Under the pieces are notes generated by a model. It had not been told where the DNA came from. It was given only the letters and a program-made list of their open reading frames with translations, and searched no databases. From assembly GCF_040807025.1 (NCBI RefSeq), contig NC_090942.1:40564911-40628910 (forward strand): 64,000 nt of DNA, written 5' to 3'. Position numbers and translations under genes: made by a program. The stretch comes from Struthio camelus. Lineage: Eukaryota; Chordata; Aves; Struthioniformes; Struthionidae. How positions within the stretch are numbered: position 1 is the first letter of the stretch; every line of letters begins with the position of its first letter. Below, piece by piece: positions 42,658 to 55,200 of this stretch.

Positions 42658-42702
42658 CCGGAAGTCCCTCCCGTCCCCTCCCCGCCCCTGGCGGAAGTGA
42701 CG
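42658..42702 (+). promoter_or_regulatory. Paired ETS-type sites, GC box and CRE-like half site
   Basis: CCGGAAGT at 42658-42665 and GCGGAAGTGACG at 42691-42702 are strong ETS/GABPA-type motifs, and the second merges into TGACG. CCCGCCCC at 42681-42688 lies between them. Paired ETS sites 110-150 bp upstream of a start codon are common in TATA-less housekeeping promoters. Binding is inferred from motif only. Confidence 0.65.
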
Positions 42703-42726
42703 CGTGCTGCCGTGCCCTCCCCCCCT

Positions 42727-42753
42727 GGCGGCGGCGGCGGCGGCGGCGGCGGC
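42727..42753 (+). repeat. (GGC)9 triplet repeat in the CPSF6 leader
   Basis: Nine uninterrupted GGC units end 55 bases before the ATG and are probably transcribed as part of the 5' UTR. The reading frame that includes the ATG translates the run as poly-Ala and is open from 42701 onward. Confidence 0.9.
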
Positions 42754-42808
42754 TCGGGAGCCGGGCGCGGCTGGCGGCGGCCCGAGGCGCGGCGCGGCGG
42801 GCGGGATC

Positions 42809-42868
42809 ATGGCGGACGGCGTGGACCACATCGACATCTACGCCGATGTGGGAGAGGAGTTCAACCAG
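42809..42868 (+). CDS. CPSF6: CPSF6 coding exon 1 (residues 1-20)
   Basis: Encodes [20 protein letters not shown], the invariant acidic N-terminus of CPSF6. The exon ends CAG followed by the donor GTACGC, in phase 0. The ATG is the first in the GC-rich leader and has a good Kozak context. Confidence 0.97.
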
Positions 42869-45800
42869 GTACGCGCGGCCGCGCCGGGCCCCTCCCCTCC
42901 GCTCCGCGCCGCGCCGCCTGCAGGGCCCTCGGCGCCGCGGTGGGGCCGGGCCGGGCCGGGTCGGGCCTGGCGGCGCCATTGTTCGGCCGGCTCCGCGCTG
43001 AGGCTTTGCCGCGGCGGCCGGGCCCGATGGCGCCGTCGCTGTGCCCCTCGCCGCGCCGCGCGGATGGGGCTCGGCCGGCGCCGCGGCCAGGCCGCGTTTC
43101 GGGCCCGGCCCGCGGCGGGGACAGCAGGGGAAGGCAGGGCCGCGCCGCCGTCTCGGAGGGGAAGCGGGCGCCGAGCATGGAGGGAGGGAGGGAGCGGCTG
43201 CCTTCCCGCCCTCCCTCCGCCAGTGGCCGCGCAGCAGCGGAGCAAAATCCCGCTCCCGCCGCAAGAGGAGGAGGCCGTCAGAGACGGGACCCTCCCGGAT
43301 GTGGTGGGGAGAGTGGCTCCCTCCCGGCGGCGGAGGGGAAATACTGCCATTGTTCGCCCATGAGTTTTTAAAAGAAAAAAAAAAAAAGAAGTCGCCGTGC
43401 GGGAGCCGTTTCTCGGCCGCTCTTTGCGGGGGAGGTTGAACTACTGCGGCTCTATTACGCAGGAGAGGAGAAACTGTCTTCTTTTCACTCTTTCTTCTCG
43501 CCTGCTCCTTAGAAAAGACATTACTTCCCTCCTCTACAGGAGGAGCTCCCTTTTGGTGAGGAAGTGGTGTTGGAATAAACAGGACTTCCCTGGCTTACAA
43601 GTAGCCGATTCCTCTGCTTCCTTTTTTCCTCGTATCTCTCCCAAAAAGTAACATTCCTACTTTCCCGCTGAAATCTGATGTTTGAATCAGATTTGCGTGC
43701 CATCTGTCGTGTTTGCAACCATGCCACTTCTCTAGGTTGTGTTGCCCCAGATTGCGTTGTTCCTGCCCTAGAACGTAAATAACCAAGCACGGCTTTGCTT
43801 CCACAGATTTACCAGGCTTACTGAGTGAGGCCCAGCGCTCTGCCTGCCTGCCTGCCCTACAGAGAACTGAGAGACAATAGGTTGTGGAAGTCGCAGTTAA
43901 TTTGGATAGCAACTCATAAGTGTCTCAGGAAACTTGAATTCTTTAGGTATTTATTGATAAAGTAATTCAGAAGATTAGCAGTCTCACAAAGGTATACCAT
44001 TTAGGAATGTTGGATCAGATGAGCAGACAAGGGAGAGAACTGAATTATTCTCTTAGTTTGCTCTTAGATTGTCTAGAGGTGAAGATTTCACTCTTACAAT
44101 TGAAAGTTCATTATATGAAACTAAATTAGGGTAACCCAAGCACAAATACCATTTTATCGTAAGAGTACATCTGTTCAGTTTCTTTATTAACTTTTTTTTA
44201 TCAGTTCCAAGTAGGATATTGATAGCTAATTAAGTAATTCAGAACAATTAATTGAATCCAGTAGTGCTGGTGTAAATTCACGAGTGCAGAAGCCCTCAAA
44301 GTTGAATAATTTATGGCTGCGAGTATAGTGCAGATAGATACTGCCAGAGCAAAACTGATGGGGATATTCTGTTTCGTGCAATATAACAACGTTCTCCTGG
44401 TCTGCTCAGATACTGGCTGATTTTGACATTCTCTGTAGCTGTGTTACTAGGGAGGATGATTTTACAGATGAAGAGAGTCTAGTGATAGTCTAGCTGATGC
44501 AGCAGTCAGGAACACCTTTTGGTCTTTTTGCTGCACCCACCCCTGTTGCCTTCCTGCTGGGGCTGTGTTTCTGCACTGTTACTTCCCCTGTTTGTGACTC
44601 TGGCAGAACACAGAGCAGAAGAATAAGAAGGAATTGGTGCCCCTTTTCCCTTAGCGTCTCTCTTTTATTTGCAAGATTTTGCTGCTTAGTCTTTTCAAAG
44701 TTTGATTTTCATGACTTGCATGTTGTCTCGGACCTGCTCGGTTGAACAGTATTACTTTAAAATAGAAAGCGATAGTGGGAGACATTGACACCTCTGCACT
44801 TTCCCCGTTTTGTTCTGTCAAGCATGAAGGAAGGCTGATTGTTGCTTTGTACAGTATTGCTTGCTGCCTCTAATTCTGACATTGTTGTGATGGGTCTTTT
44901 TAAAAACTGTTTCTGGTGATTTTTGATTTGAACCTTACAGCTTAAATTGATAAGACAGAGAGTTGACTAATGCTGTAGGGAGAAAGTGATTAGCATTATT
45001 AATCTGTTTACATAGCAAACGTTTTACAGGGTGCTGTATTTGTAAAGAAAGCTTGCTATATGTGTAAAGCAGTAAACGATTGTTCTTGGATTGGGTGGTG
45101 CTAGGTTAATTTGATTCATGAATACTCATTTGAGTTGGTCTACAGGAACCATTTCCACTAGTTTTGCCAGTAGCAGGGACTGAAAATACACTATTCTGGC
45201 TTTGTCATTCTTCTGAAGTGCAGAATAACTGTATTTTTACCCAGGCCAGGAAAAAACTTTTCCTTACATCCGTGGTGTTTCAAATAGGTCTGTAAGGACT
45301 TGTGATTGGATGAGTTTCCCTCCATTGCTTTGTCCTGTTCTGGGCATCAAGATGCTCCTCTTGGGTCTCTTCTGGGATTTTTATAGGCATCCTTCTAGGA
45401 GAAGGGATGTTCCGCTTGATTATTGCTATATGAGTCACAGGTAAGAAGGGTGAAATACAGACCAGAGAGCCCCAGGTTTACCAGCTGGCTAAACTGGATG
45501 AACGTGAGAACTGACGAGGGTGGTATTGGTGCTGGTTACCGTGATCTGGCTGGCGCAACTTGAAGTCAAATCTTTTTCCTTTAGTGAAAGCACATCCTTT
45601 CCATTCCATCTGGTGCTCATCAAAACTACATGCCTATGTTGCCTTTCACCTTTCATCAACTTGCCGTTCATCATATGTATATTCTTTATCCTTATGTTTA
45701 CAGCTCTTAATCAATTTGGCTCCTACGGATTTTATTTATTTATTTATTATGCCTTCCTTTTTTCTTGTGCTCTTCTCTTTTGGAGAACTTAATTGAGTCA

Positions 45801-46215
45801 TGCCATTTTTCATTGTCTTCCTCTAAGCTGGTTTCCCCATCCAGTGGTGTTTTATACTAATTTCAAGTTTTGTTTGGAAAAAGGAATTTCATATATGCAA
45901 TCCTTTCTGCATACATTGCATGTGACCTGTAAGAAGAATGTATTGCATGGCATATTTTACTTTGGCCATTTCTGTTCCCTCTTCATGTAAATGACTAGGG
46001 CTGGCATCCTCTAGATGGCAGAAGACTGCAATAAGATTAGGGTTGCTTTAGCAAATATCACTGTGTATTTTAGTACATAGTGAATGGTAATGAGGAGGCT
46101 GTGCATGAAGGCAGCTTGGGTCTGGCTCAAGGTTGGCTGCACCTTTGGCCAGCAGACTGGATTACTTTCCTGCAGTCATGAAGATGGGACGATACATTGT
46201 CTCTTTCCATGGTTT

Positions 46216-46249
<34 letters not shown>

Positions 46250-49200
46250 ATATATAAATATAAATAAATATGTGTATATATATATATAAAAATAAATGAA
46301 CATAAATTAGAGAGAGAGAGAGCTACTGTTTCATATCCTCGCCTTGATCAGGAGGTTCTCTTGTTATTTTTATGATGTGGAAAAAACAGTTGTGTTATTA
46401 ATACTCTAGTGAGTGTACTTGCATAATTGCATTGCGGATATGTCTAAACATGCCTATAGAGTGCTAGTTTGATATTTAAGTACTAACACATTAGAAATTA
46501 AAGAGTTTGACTTTGTATTTTGTAGCTGGATAATAAAAGTGATTTAGAGGAAGTAAGCAGCTAAAAGGCTAATTATCTGGCAACCTCTGTGGCTTCAGAT
46601 TCTTAGGAACATCTGTCGCTCTCTTGGCTTCTTGTCTAGAACAAAGAGAAAATAAATATTTTTTTCTTTTGTGTAATAAATAATAAAAGTCAACATTTAA
46701 GGGTCATGTAAAACAGATTGCCTTTAAATCGAGAAGTCACTTGCCTCATTACTGGAGGAGACAGACATGTTTGATCGGATTAATTTATACTCAAGGGCAG
46801 TACTGTCTCAGTTGTAAAAAGCGTATGCGGGCAGGCTTGCATTTATTTTAAAAGTATACACAGTACCTGACTGCATGTGGATAGCTAGTTTGGGTCAGTT
46901 GTGTTGGTCCCCTGAAAGGGGCTTGGGGTGGAGATTACCTCTGTGTGTATGCAAATATCATAGTACAGAGAAAACTTGGGACTATCTCAGCTGAAGGCTC
47001 TTAGTTTTGCTATAATGCCGGTAGCAATGCTACCATTATTTAACTCAAGCTTCTGACTACTTGGAAATTTTAGCTGCTGTACTGGACAAGTGGTCATATT
47101 GCTTAGAGCTTAGTAGTATGCCGGTTGTAACGCTGAGAACGTTTGGGCCTGTGAAGTAAATGTGAATCTTACAGGCTGGCAGACTTGTCTGCCATTTTGG
47201 ATATTTCTGCTACAGGGAATGTGTTATCTTAGAAACATCAAAGGCCTTCTGTTTTGTTAAAGTTTATGTTCCGAAAGCTAATCAAAACCAGAAGGTTGGT
47301 GTCTTCTCTTTCCTTTTATTTTTCTTTCTTTCTTTTTTTTTTTTTTTTGGGCATACCTCTCTCTTTAACTTGTGATTTGTCAGGACCTACAGACTTTATT
47401 TAAAGCGAAGCTGCTAGCATGTATTTAGAGTTTGTGACCACGTATGTTATGACTTGAAGGGAAGAAAATAATGGAGAAAACAGACAATTTGCTTTTTATC
47501 AATGTTTTTTCAAAAACAGTAGTAGTAAGTTTTGTCCCTCGTGACATTTAATTTATACCACTGTTATTTTGTAATGCTTCTGGGGGATATAGTTTAGTGG
47601 TCGACTCTCAGTCGAACAGAGTTGAGAGGAAAAAGAGCACATCTCAGATATGTATAGTTTATAGACATTTTACAAAATAGATTCCAAAACAGTCCTTGTA
47701 AAGAAGCAGACCAGTTCTTCATTGCAACTCCGATGAGCATGGGTGCTGAGTTTCAAACAGAAATAATGCACTTCTTATTTGTCCCTTCTGGATGTAGCCA
47801 TGATATTGCACGTAGGCCTAAATTGTGGGTGCCCCAATGTTCACTTGAATGGTCCTGTCCCCTTTCCATGTTTCCCCCCCTTCACCCCCCCCCCCAAAGG
47901 AACTCTGCACAAAGGTGACATGAATGCTGTGATCACAGGTGAGAAGACATTTACTCACATACCAGATGCCTGTTAAAGGGGAGCGTGCAAGGGATTAAAG
48001 GACTTAGGAACCGGGGATGCTGTGGCCCTGCTGTACGCAGTCATGAAACTAGTATGTACCAGATCTTCTATGGGCAGGTTGACAGTTTCTCATGAGGTGT
48101 AATCTCCGTGGTGAAGGAGAAGGGCGGAACTTGATGCACGCACTGAGCAGACATTTTGTAAACACTGCCATGTGTTTATGGCGTTCAAACTGGAATGTTG
48201 TAGCAGGCTGCAGATAGTAATGAAAATGCAAAATATGGAGGAAGGGCTGACAGAAGTGTAGTGACTAGCCTGGCACGAGTCTTTGAGAACAGATCATTTC
48301 AGCGCCCGGGTTTTTCACCCAATCCCACTGAACAGCATTGAACGGCATTGAACATGGAATTTCAGTCCTGATTTTCCCGAGCAAATGATCTAAGTATTTT
48401 GAGCAGTAGTCTGTTGGAAGCATGGGCTATGGGCATGCATTGCTACTCTGATTTGTGAATAGAAGGAGTCAGAATAATGATGCTAACTCTGCTTCCTGGC
48501 ATGTATATCTGTAAGCAAGTACATTTGAGCAGAAATAATTTCTCTTCATGCTTGATGGTCTCCTCTTAACTAAGGAAGTCAACAGGGGTCAAAAATAATT
48601 CCTGGTATGAATAAAACATTTGTTGAAATGATTAAGAAATAGAGAAGTTATGCTTCCTATATTCTTTTCCTTATTCATCTAAATCTAGGAAAGGAGGGTA
48701 TGTTTAGGAAAGTTTCCATTATATGCCTATGAAGGAGGAAAGGTGGTTGCATCTTGTGCAACAGCCATTGAGACATCTCTCTTTCATCCATGCTTGCAGT
48801 TGCTGACTCGGATCACTCTTAATCATCTAACCACGCACCTTGTTGACAGAGTGGTGACTGACTGAGTTTCATGCTGGCTGCAAAACCAGCACGATGTAAG
48901 AAAAAATTATAGTGAGCAATGTTAGGGTTTCTGCATTGTTTTTATTGATTTAAATGAAGACGTTGATGCTGTCAGGCACTTTGGTCTCTGAAAAAATCAT
49001 ACGGAAACTGCACAGTCCTGTTAGTTCTCTCCCTCAATGGTGATCTGAAAGCCTCTGGTAGTAGAAATTTTGTCTATTTCAGAGGAGTTCCTTGAGAGTA
49101 AGGAAGTCCAGAAGAGCTGTGTACCAGAAGTATCTACTCTGGTTGGTATTTTGGTAGTGCTGACTTCAGCCTTGTCAAACAGAGAGAGAGAGAGAGGTAA

Positions 49201-52200
49201 GACTGATGGCTGCCCGTTTGGATCTGAGACTAAAGGCTAAATTCTAATCCCCTGAAGTCATCATCCATACACACAAATGACTGTGCAATTACTGCACGTT
49301 TAACAGAGGATTTCCTTAATTGCCTTGTGACATCATCCACAATCTTACTGTAAGATGTCATGTTTCAGCCTGTCCCGGGCAGTTCTTTGAACCTGCTTTC
49401 ATTAACTATGGTGATGGAGGGAATCCAACTGAGAACAGAAAACTGAACAGACTACATGAAAACATGCAATCCTTATTTAATTCAGTGATATAAGCTTCCT
49501 TAAAAAGAGATAAATTTCCTGTTAAACCTCAGAGTTTATTGGGACTGTGCAATTTCCTGGGGATCAAATCTGCTTGATTGACAATGCCAAAACTTCTTAT
49601 CTGGTTTTGCTTATTGTATTGATAGCCTTTCCCTATGAGTAGCAGTTGCTAATGAGGAATGTTTTCATATTTTAAGTGAGCTGATCCTCTGATGATGGTT
49701 GTGCATGAATTGGATGTTCAACCAGGACTGCTAGCTTTGCAACCTGTTTTCTGTGGAATCCAAGCTGATTCTCTCTAGTCACCGTATGTGATATCTTGAA
49801 CTATTCCATCCAGGATGTCTGTGCGGGTTTCTAGATAAAAAATTCACAAGACAGCACGCACTGAGGTATCTCAAATCCCTGGTAAGGCTGTTTCTCCCCT
49901 GGGTCAGGGTAGAAGACTCCAGGAACCCTCTGCAGGCTTTTGAAGTCCAACTTTTGCATGTGGCAAACCAACACATGAAAGTCAGTATAGAAGCTTTGAG
50001 GGTACCCTGAAATCCTCTCTTAAGCTTTACCACTGTTACTCATTGAGAAGAAGTTACTAATGTCTTGTCCATAGAAATTCAGGTGGTGCTTCTCCGTCAT
50101 GCAAATTAGATAGTGAAACATGGTAATGACATCCCATTGTGGAACTGATCGCTATTGACTAGGGTGAATGACGGTTTAAGATGAAAAATGGCAAGTATCA
50201 AGAGAAATCTTTGTTTTCAAAGTAGGTCCTCGATGTGAAGATGCAGCATGTTCGTACTTGGAATTAAGTGATCCCACTCATTAAGGTTGCTCTGTTTTTA
50301 AAAATGTTTTCTATATTTTTGTTAAAGACATTATAATTTACAGTCAACATGTTTTACTCTTCTCTTAATTTTCTTTCTGTTTTTTGTGATGGCAGTACAG
50401 CTGTCACTAATAAAAAGTAACAGGGCTTGGTAGTAGCAGATCGGCAGGTTGAGGCAGTTGGTGCTCAGGCCCCTACATCTATCTGAAAAAATGTTTGGAT
50501 GTTCTACATCAGACTAAATTTAGTCTGATCTTTTAGACCAAATATTCTCACCACACCTGCGATTGAAAGCTATCTGAAGGACTGATGATTGATCTGGACC
50601 CTTCTCTTCCCATTTAGCAAATGCAGTTATTGAGCAAATGGAGCAGAGCTGCTGAAAAGAAACTCTCACTTACATTTCCTCTGAAAGAAATGTAGTTCAC
50701 TTGGCCGGATCTGTGCTGTAAACTGAAACAACCCAAGGGAAAAGGGAATGATTCACTCCAAACCCCCACGATACTTTTCTGAACCAAAATGTTCAGAGGC
50801 AGCCTTGATGCAACCTGTGGTACTGTAGAATAGTCCTGCTGTAGCCCATCAGTAAATAAGTATGTTTAATACGCACAAACCTTTGGGTTTATTAAGTGTA
50901 ATGGAACGCTGTGGAGTTCTGTCCCTTTCTGGCCCCTCTGTGAATGAGGAGGTGAAAAATCAGATTAGGAATGCAGTAGAAGTTTGAAGTGTAGAATGTT
51001 GTGTCTATTGTTAGGGCTCTTCTGGAAGCTCAGTCTGTTCTCTCTACCAAATTTTTTGATGGAAAAAATACTTACTTTTAGAGTTGATGTTAGCCTATTG
51101 TTTTGCACGTTGTTCATACTTGCTAACGTCTAGAATTTTGGGAGTAAGGCTTGTTTTCTTTTGGATTTCTGTTTGTATTACAAGGGCAAAAGTATCACAT
51201 TGCAAAACAGGGGTGGGAGGTATTTTTTGCTGTCTGTCTTTTTTTTCCTGCCTATTTAGAATATAACAGAAGTCGTAAGAATTTTACACGCTGATGTAGA
51301 AGAAATTGAAGCTTAGCTTTTCAGCAGGGATGTTGTGTAGGTGTCACATCAAACTTACCATGCCTGTGGAATGTGACAGTTGGCAGAGTAATTTTTTTAG
51401 GATGAATTTTACAAGTGCCTAATGTTAAATATAATCTAGGTCTGTCTTTTGTATTTTAGGAAGCTGAATACGGTGGGCATGATCAGATTGATTTGTACGA
51501 TGATGTAATTTCTCCATCTGCAAATAATGGAGATGCCCCAGAAGATCGTGACTACATGGATTCTCTCCCACCATCAGTTGGAGATGATGTAGGTAAAGGA
51601 GCTGCACCAAATGTTGTCTATACATATACTGGAAAGAGAATTGCCTTGTACATTGGAAATCTTACTTGGGTAAGTATCTTGCTACTATTTAGTTGTAGCC
51701 AGGGGTTCTAAAATTATGAGCATAATTCTTTGTAAATATTTTTGTTTAAAAAAAAAGTATTATATGAAATACTAAGAGTACAGCAAAGCAGATTTTTTTT
51801 CCTGCAAGTTTGTTAGCCTGTCCAGAGCTGTCTTGAGGTCTAAAAAATGGAGGGGATCTTCAGTAAATACAAACTTTAAAGTTTTCTCTCCTATTTTATT
51901 ATGAAGAGATATTTTTACTACCACCTTCTTAAGGTTTGCGGAGACTTGACTAAAAGAGGACAACAAACTTAAAACTATAAAATACTTTATGCCTGTAGAT
52001 ACTTTAACGCTACCAAACTAATCCATTTTTGAGTAATCCTGTGCTGAAGCTGTTAGTTTAAAAGGGAACTGTAAATTTCGTTAGGATTTTATTGGAATTA
52101 CTTTTCATCCTTTTTCCAAGGCCTTTTTCCAATTCCCTTTTTCTAGGGCAGTGACTCTTGCAACAAAACTGTTGTTTCAGGGTTTTGGATAACTCACTGA

Positions 52201-55200
52201 ACTGCAGTTTTCCTTAAGACAATGACATTTGTTTGCATTAAATCATTTTAAAATCAGTTGTAGTTAAGAAAAGAAAATGCAAGTAGCTAATCAGTAGCTT
52301 GATTAACTAGCGTTTATATTAACCATTTACCTGAAATCTAATTCTTCTAAGGCCATGCATGCAAAATTCTCATTCAAGGTTTTTCCCCTCTGTTGAAAAG
52401 TTTACTAGTGCTAAACTAGCAAAAGAATGCTTCGTGGATTTTTAGGTGTTTTTCATTAATTACTACAGTATCCTAATTCCAGGACTTAATAGGTAAGTGA
52501 AGGGTAATTGACTTAACAGTTGTTCTGCTCTAAAATATGTTTATATGAATGGAATGAGTAAAATGCACATGGGTTAGCTGAACTCCTCCGTGCCAGCTAT
52601 CGTGATTAGTTAGGCCAGTGTGCAGCAGTTTGTATCTAATACTGATTATATGGCTTCTCAAACGAAGCTGTCTGCAAAAAGTGTGCTTACCTACTTGAGT
52701 AGTGCCATTGAGATTTTTTTCTTAGCAGTTAGATCTCGGCAAAGTAATTTGTTGAATTTTTAAAGGAAGCATTGATATAAGGGAGATCAGAGAAGTAGTT
52801 CAGATTCTTGAAAGCCTGCTTTGCACTTTCCATCATGAAATTTAAGGGGATTATGGAGTTACAGAAGTATGAAAAAAACCATCTTTGGATATGAGTGAAA
52901 TTATTAAGCATTATGCATTAACTAATAGGAAGTCACTCCAAATGGGTTTAGTTAAGTGGAGGCTATATATAGCCATGGCTGCTGAAGCAGTGTTATTAAC
53001 CATATTTTCTGTACTAGTTTCCTTTCCTTTGTCTGTAAATATTGCTACTTTTGTGTAAGTAATATGTAGTTCACTAGAACCTCGCTAATCAGAGCTCTTA
53101 TAAAGAGCACCTGGTTAATACGATGTTTAACATTGAAATTTTGAAAATAAGAGAATCAGCAGGAGAAAAAAACTGATTGAATCTGGAAGGACATAACAGC
53201 TATTGAAATAACCCCGTTTGTCTAGCGCTCTTGAAAATGTGTACTTTCAGAAAACAAAAGTTATTCAAATAGAAATGGTATTTGGTGAACTGTAGCTGGT
53301 ATACTGTGTAGAAGGGCTGATGCAATATAGTGTATGGTAAGCATGTATATTTTAAAACTGAATTTTCTGATAATTGTAAAATATAAATGACTAATCTCCA
53401 AAAATCAGAAAATATTGATAACCTCAGAAAAGTATTCCTGTTCATCACTTTCACAACAAAATAAAAAGTAACAGTTTTAGCATGGAAGACTTGTTTGCTC
53501 TTTTCAAGGACTTTTAGTGTTTTAGATAAGTTTTCATAGTTGGTTATTAAAATATATTTTTCAGTGGACGACAGATGAAGACTTAACAGAAGCAGTTCAT
53601 TCATTGGGAGTAAATGATATTTTGGAGATAAAATTTTTTGAAAATCGTGCTAATGGCCAGTCTAAAGGGTAAGAACTTGCAATTTGTTTTCTGTGTGAGT
53701 GGACTGAAGATTGGGAGGGTGGAAATGGCGAAAGAGTTGTCATTTTTCGCAACTGATGGTACATGAACTGATTGCCTTTGTTAATATCCGCAACAATGAT
53801 TGGGTATTTCATTTCAGAGTAATGATTTAAATTCCAGGTGTAAATTTTTATGACAGTATTACGTGTTTTATTATTTTGTGAGTTAAATTTTATTGGCAAT
53901 CCTTATTAAGGCTGTATCCCTAAATTTTAGTTAGTGTGTTGGCGATATTTGTAGTCCCTCGTAATGTAGATCCTGTTCTCTTCCCCTCCCCTCTCCATTA
54001 TTAAATCTTTCCTAAATGCCTGATTTTTCTATTAACTTTTGAAAGTAAGTGCTTGAGCCCTTTTTTTCACTGGCAACCTAATCTTGCCATGACAGTGCCT
54101 GTGTCTCTTCTTAGTAGTAATGAGATTTAACACGGTGAATGCCTGAAAATAACTCAGTGTTATGTATTTATATTTAGTCTATTCATATGGTACCACAAAG
54201 CTGCCTTTGTGGGATACATTTTGATTATCTTGTAGTTACACTTGCATTTTTTTGTAATGTCTTGGAATGAGTTATATGTCTTTGAAACTGGGCTGAGATA
54301 TGTGAGGCAGTTCCTGTATTTAGTTTTCAAATGTTCTTTTGCTTACAGTGTATGTTTTTCATGGGGCATGAGGATATCCAGGGAAAGGAAAAATGGAGGC
54401 AACTTTTTTTCTCTTTCTTTCAGGTTTGCCCTTGTGGGTGTGGGATCTGAAGCATCCTCCAAAAAACTGATGGATTTGTTGCCTAAAAGAGAATTGCATG
54501 GGCAGAATCCTGTTGTAACTCCGTGTAATAAACAGTTTCTGAGTCAGTTTGAAATGCAGTCAAGGAAAAGTAAGCCTTTTTCCTGTTCTGTTGTGTGAAA
54601 ATGGAAGTTTATTCCAAAAGCAGTTTTGGTCTCAGTATCTGATAATTTGTACACGGTTTAAAATAGCTATAAAATACTTGATCAGGTGAATGAAGTTGTG
54701 GTTTTGTTTAAAGATGATCCTCTTAAAATAAAACAAGGAAACAAACAAAAGACCCCAATATACTGAAGGTCTTGTTTGAACAGGAGAGAATATGCTCTGG
54801 AAGAAGACTGCAGCTTCATAAACTTTTGTCTTAAAGATGGAGAAGCTTTTTCAATTTCTTTTTATGGATTTAATTTTAAAAATATAAAAGCATTTAGAAA
54901 TTAAACATTTGTAGACAAATTGGATTAAATTCTGATATCTAAGCTGTCCTTAGGACAGGACAGGGAAGAGAGATTTTGTGTTGTGCTGTCCTACAGCACT
55001 TTGTCTTGCGTTTCCCAGTCCAAATAGCTCCTGGCCTTGGGTTGTGTTAAAGCAAGGACTGACAGTCTCACCTGATGCAATTTGGTAGTACGGGGATGCT
55101 GGAATGTTGCCATGTGTTAGCAAAACACTTTTTCCCCCCTCAGTGCAGAGGGCTCAGGTACTATGGAAAAAGGAGAGTAATGTTCGTTGGGGTTGTTGGC

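Larger units (their letters stand above)
42225..43450. promoter_or_regulatory. CPSF6: CpG-island promoter of CPSF6
   Basis: A sharp change from AT-rich intergenic DNA to GC-rich, CpG-dense DNA covers the putative promoter, the 5' UTR, coding exon 1 and the start of intron 1, then fades by about 43,450. There is no TATA box near the expected start, which fits a housekeeping gene. Visible elements include two ETS cores with GGAAGT (42658-42665 and 42691-42700), a GC box (CCCGCCCC, 42681-42688), an ACGTCA half-CRE (42475-42480) and ATGGCGG over the start codon. The transcription start cannot be fixed but probably lies within about 42,650-42,780. Long GC-rich open frames on both strands here are composition artefacts. 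Confidence 0.88.
42869..51459 (+). other. CPSF6: CPSF6 intron 1 (8.6 kb)
   Basis: The longest intron. Its first 580 bases are still CpG island; the rest is AT-rich. It contains a compound AT-rich microsatellite near 46.2 kb, a polypyrimidine run near 47.33 kb, C-rich homopolymer runs at about 47,874-47,895 and a perfect 22-bp palindrome at 50,508-50,529. Short open frames show no recognisable gene. The acceptor is TGTATTTTAG before 51460. Confidence 0.9.

Noticed and set aside
42458-43371. Long open frames on both strands over the CpG island (up to 268 codons)
   Set aside because: GC-rich DNA has few stop codons. The frames are Ala/Arg/Pro/Gly-rich, overlap each other on both strands, and only the short piece from 42809 to 42868 matches a known protein.
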